The notes under the pieces are model-generated. The model saw only the letters and a list, made by a program, of their open reading frames with translations. It was not told where the DNA came from and did no database searches. Source: Candidatus Ethanoperedens thermophilum (GTDB lineage Archaea; Halobacteriota; Methanosarcinia; Methanosarcinales; EX4572-44). Taken from it: a stretch of DNA of 7,244 bases. Within the stretch, counting starts at the first letter, position 1. The number at the start of each line of letters is the position of its first letter. Positions 5,604-7,244 of the stretch are shown here, one piece after another. The position numbers and the translations under genes were made by a program. The stretch covers positions 1 to 7,244 of the forward strand of contig WNEG01000102.1 of assembly GCA_012910725.1 (NCBI GenBank), read 5' to 3'.

Positions 5604-6259
5604 TTAGTCACCCTGTGATAGATTATTCCAATCACCACAACCGATATAATCTGAAATACAGTTTGAACTTCAAATGGAATAAATCTTCTTGGACCCAATG
5701 CGATTATATTGACCATCCAGAACAGGAAAAATAAAATATACAAAATATAAAGCCGGGAGATTTTTCCAGATTTGCTTATGATATAATAAACTATAATTAT
5801 TGATGTGAAAATGAGCAATACTGCCTGTGATAGTGTCAAAATAAACGAAGACCTCGAAATAAATGCAATACCGGATATCAGAAGGGCAATGACATTAAAT
5901 ATTAAAAAACTATGTTTGATCTGCAGCTTCTTCCAGAGTATGCTGTATGTTAATGAAAGAATTGCCATTGTGCTGAAGTATCCAATAAAAACCAGAGGAA
6001 AAATTCCGAATATGTGTCTCGGGAAATCAATATCAAATGTTATTACCATTAACTTCAATAAAATGGATATGAATCTGGAAATATAGGCAAATCCGAAAAA
6101 TAAGAAAGTCAATCTAAAATAATTTATCCCTTCATGTCTTGTCAGATCATAGATTTCTCTTGTTTTGTAGTAGATCGTAAAGCAGAGAAATACAACGATA
6201 AGTGTGTAGGCAAGTTCCACAGCCAGTCTTGTAGGATCAATTAGATGAAATGGTGGCAT
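5591..6259 (-). CDS. Seven-helix membrane protein paired with the winged-helix regulator
   Basis: A 222-residue integral membrane protein with about seven hydrophobic segments (11-31, 49-72, 83-107, 116-135, 140-161, 168-188, 199-215). The first loop carries YKTREIYDLTRHEGINYFRL, a charged stretch between helices 1 and 2 that recalls the membrane input domains of archaeal sensors, and a GPRRF motif (189-193) sits before the last helix. No enzymatic or kinase domain follows; instead the stop overlaps the start of a winged-helix gene by 13 bases. I do not know a named family for it. A likely role is sensing, with the neighbour as output, but this is inference from gene order. The start is well supported: AGGAGG (6264-6269) lies four bases before the ATG at 6259. 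A TTATAA box at 6331-6336 predicts a leader of about 50 bases. Confidence 0.72.
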   Translation of the reverse strand: MPPFHLIDPTRLAVELAYTLIVVFLCFTIYYKTREIYDLTRHEGINYFRLTFLFFGFAYISRFISILLKLMVITFDIDFPRHIFGIFPLVFIGYFSTMAILSLTYSILWKKLQIKHSFLIFNVIALLISGIAFISRSSFILTLSQAVLLIFTSIIIVYYIISKSGKISRLYILYILFFLFWMVNIIALGPRRFIPFEVQTVFQIISVVVIGIIYHRVTKWTR

Positions 6260-6330
6260 ATATCCTCCTATTCTTTTTGAACATAAATAATAAACGTGGA
6301 CGTGAAGTGTACATTTTGCCTTCTTTTTGC

Positions 6331-6336
6331 TTATAA
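6331..6336. promoter_or_regulatory. Palindromic TATA box between divergent genes
   Basis: TTATAA is a perfect palindrome in a GCTTATAAAGG context. Rightwards it predicts a start near 6359, directly before the GAGGTGAT ribosome-binding site. Leftwards it predicts a start near 6308, giving a leader that contains AGGAGG at 6264-6269. No other equally placed box was found for either gene, so it may drive both the sensor/regulator operon and the secreted protein. Confidence 0.5.
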
Positions 6337-6360
6337 AGGGGTTTGATAATATAGTAATTT

Positions 6361-6368
6361 GAGGTGAT
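6361..6368 (+). promoter_or_regulatory. Ribosome-binding site that fixes a TTG start
   Basis: GAGGTGAT sits four bases before the TTG at 6373. The longer frame would begin with the GTG at 6364, but that GTG lies inside this Shine-Dalgarno sequence, so the TTG is the better start. Confidence 0.7.
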
Positions 6369-6372
6369 ACAG

Positions 6373-6861
6373 TTGAAAAGAATTAGTATATTGAGTGTCC
6401 TGACAGTGATGGTGCTTGTATTTCCAATAGGAGTAGCATCAGCTTTCGGAGGAAATTTCTTTGGAATGGATTCCGAAAGCAGGGAAAATATGGTGAATGC
6501 CATTGAATCAAAAGACTACGATTCCTGGAAGGAAGCGAAGTCAGACCGATTGACAGAAGAAAACTTCAACGAGCGTGTAGAAAGGCATGAAACAAGGTCT
6601 GAAATGCGAGAGCTAAGAGAAGACAAGATACGGGCTATAGAGGCTGGAGATTATGAAGCCTTTAAAGTAGCAGCAGAGAATTGGCCAATGTTATCAAAGA
6701 TCCAAGATGAAGGTGACTTTGAAATACTTAGTCGGCTTCATCAGGCAAAGCTTGACGGAGATTACGAAACAGTAGAAGAGCTTAGAGAAGAACTTGGATT
6801 GCTCGGCGGTTTTGGCAAACATAAAATGTCTGGACACTTTGGAAGAGGAAGGATGACATAA
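6373..6861 (+). CDS. Secreted helical repeat protein
   Basis: From the TTG start the product has 162 residues and begins MKRISILSVLTVMVLVFPIG, a clear signal peptide with a likely cut after VASA (21-24). The mature part is highly charged and helical with a recurring unit: MVNAIESKDYDSWKEAKSDR (40-59), then KIRAIEAGDYEAFKVAAENW (85-104), and a third, degenerate LDGDYETVEELREELGL (127-143). The AIExxDYxxxKxA core and the TEENF spacer resemble small secreted proteins of unknown function seen in archaea and in candidate-phyla bacteria. The C-terminus is Gly/His/Arg-rich (GKHKMSGHFGRGRMT), which might bind metal or acidic polymers. No membrane anchor or cysteine is present. It is transcribed divergently from the sensor/regulator operon, probably from the same TATA box. 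Function is unknown; an extracytoplasmic stress or surface role is a guess. Confidence 0.72.
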   Translation: MKRISILSVLTVMVLVFPIGVASAFGGNFFGMDSESRENMVNAIESKDYDSWKEAKSDRLTEENFNERVERHETRSEMRELREDKIRAIEAGDYEAFKVAAENWPMLSKIQDEGDFEILSRLHQAKLDGDYETVEELREELGLLGGFGKHKMSGHFGRGRMT

Positions 6862-6876
6862 TCATCCTTTTTTTTC
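6849..6876 (+). terminator. Hairpin plus oligo-T terminator containing the stop codon
   Basis: AAGGATGA (6849-6856) pairs perfectly with TCATCCTT (6862-6869) around a five-base loop, and a run of eight or nine T follows. The loop contains the TAA stop codon (6859-6861) of the secreted-protein gene, so the last codons form the left arm of the stem. It resembles a bacterial intrinsic terminator; the T-run alone would serve in archaea. Confidence 0.75.
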
Positions 6877-7180
6877 TTAATTTTTTTAGATCAATCGATA
6901 TCATGAAAATATTGACTTATTCCTCATTCTAACCAAATTTTCCATCAACCCATACCACGTTCTTAATTTCAGCGGCTGTGGGACAAAAATATAGAAAAGT
7001 TTTTAGATCAGTATGTTTATGTATTTTTTGGAGAAGAATATCTGCTAAAGTCGGTGTGGAGATAAAGCGATAAAAAAATTTATTACAATGTGTCTATAGT
7101 GAAATATTTACAAAACCGTGTTTATAGATTGATATTAATGATTACAAGTAATTATTATTAGTATCGTTTGCAGGAACGTT
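6877..7180. other. AT-rich intergenic region
   Basis: About 300 bases with no convincing gene. A minus-strand frame (6929-7093) is open for 54 codons and ends KNVVWVDGKFG but has no start codon or ribosome-binding site. A 22-base imperfect palindrome lies at 7136-7157. Otherwise I see only AT-rich sequence and scattered TATA-like words. Confidence 0.5.
7136..7157. promoter_or_regulatory. Imperfect palindrome upstream of a promoter, possible operator
   Basis: TAATGATTAC and GTAATTATTA are inverted arms with one mismatch, separated by AA. The element ends about 24 bases before the TATA box at 7181-7188, a position where archaeal activators or repressors often bind. AT-rich sequence yields such palindromes by chance fairly often. 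Confidence 0.3.
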
Positions 7181-7188
7181 TTTATAAA
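7181..7188 (+). promoter_or_regulatory. TATA box of the gene at the right edge
   Basis: TTTATAAA, preceded by AACGTT and followed by a T-rich stretch, has its centre about 24 bases before the ATG at 7209. This predicts a leaderless transcript that starts at or next to the ATG. Confidence 0.55.
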
Positions 7189-7208
7189 TCTTTTTTTGTA
7201 CACATATT

Positions 7209-7244
7209 ATGGAAAGTTTTTGGGACCAGTCTATATTTGGGGCA
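7209..7244 (+). CDS. Start of a gene cut by the window edge, possibly MscS-like channel
   Basis: Only 12 codons are visible: MESFWDQSIFGA. The ATG has no ribosome-binding site but is placed exactly for leaderless transcription from the TATA box at 7181-7188. The opening resembles N-termini of archaeal small-conductance mechanosensitive channels (MscS), which often begin with a short amphipathic stretch containing a Q-x-hydrophobic-F-G pattern before the first helix. Twelve residues are too few for a firm assignment. Confidence 0.35.
   Translation, partial: MESFWDQSIFGA

Noticed and set aside
6364..6372. GTG at 6364 as the start of the secreted protein
   Set aside because: This GTG is part of the GAGGTGAT ribosome-binding site; the TTG at 6373 has the right spacing and begins a clean signal peptide.
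6929..7093. 54-codon minus-strand open frame ending KNVVWVDGKFG
   Set aside because: No usable start codon or ribosome-binding site lies between the preceding stop and the end; a frame this long can arise by chance when several frames are scanned. It might be a gene relic.

Overview
The window looks archaeal, most likely from the methanogen/ANME side of Euryarchaeota (Halobacteriota, for example Methanosarcinales-like). The reasons are: TATA boxes about 24-27 bases ahead of start codons, with several starts that look leaderless; an archaeal-type short S-adenosylhomocysteine hydrolase; an archaeal presenilin-like intramembrane protease; QueE, which in archaea feeds archaeosine synthesis; a short winged-helix regulator of the archaeal HTH_45 type; and a transposase of a kind common in methanogen genomes. 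The lineage is inferred from protein character, not from any search.

Layout. 1-596 (minus): the 5' half of a DDE transposase, cut by the window edge and split by a +1 frameshift at 323-329. 792-1073 (plus): a small two-helix membrane protein with a poly-threonine leader and its own TATA box. 1100-1450 (minus): a decayed fragment of a LolD/MacB-type ABC ATPase. 1451-1829: no clear gene, but a long imperfect hairpin at 1725-1781. 1830-2737 (minus): queE followed by a previously easy-to-miss 55-codon reading frame that overlaps the queE stop as ATGA. 2795-4953 (plus): ahcY and a presenilin-like aspartyl protease, 26 bases apart and probably one transcript. queE and ahcY diverge from a 57-bp gap holding one near-symmetrical TATA element.

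4954-5318 is the most unusual part: 2.5 copies of an identical 74-bp unit, each packed with three inverted repeats, followed by a well-formed TATA/BRE element that faces no gene. 5319-6259 (minus) is a two-gene operon, a seven-helix membrane protein overlapping a winged-helix regulator by 13 bases, which resembles a membrane sensor plus DNA-binding partner. Divergent from it, sharing a palindromic TTATAA box, is a secreted helical repeat protein (6373-6861) that ends in a hairpin terminator containing its own stop codon. 6877-7208 is AT-rich and apparently non-coding, with a palindrome and a promoter ahead of a leaderless gene that is cut off at the right edge.

Functionally, the central block joins tRNA-modification precursor synthesis (QueE, a radical SAM enzyme) with removal of S-adenosylhomocysteine (AhcY) and membrane proteolysis; the left third is mobile-element and relic DNA; the right third is a small sensor/regulator/secreted-protein locus. 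Nothing here is certainly a new system. The best candidates for follow-up are the 74-bp hairpin array with its orphan promoter, the queE-coupled small protein, and the transposase frameshift site.
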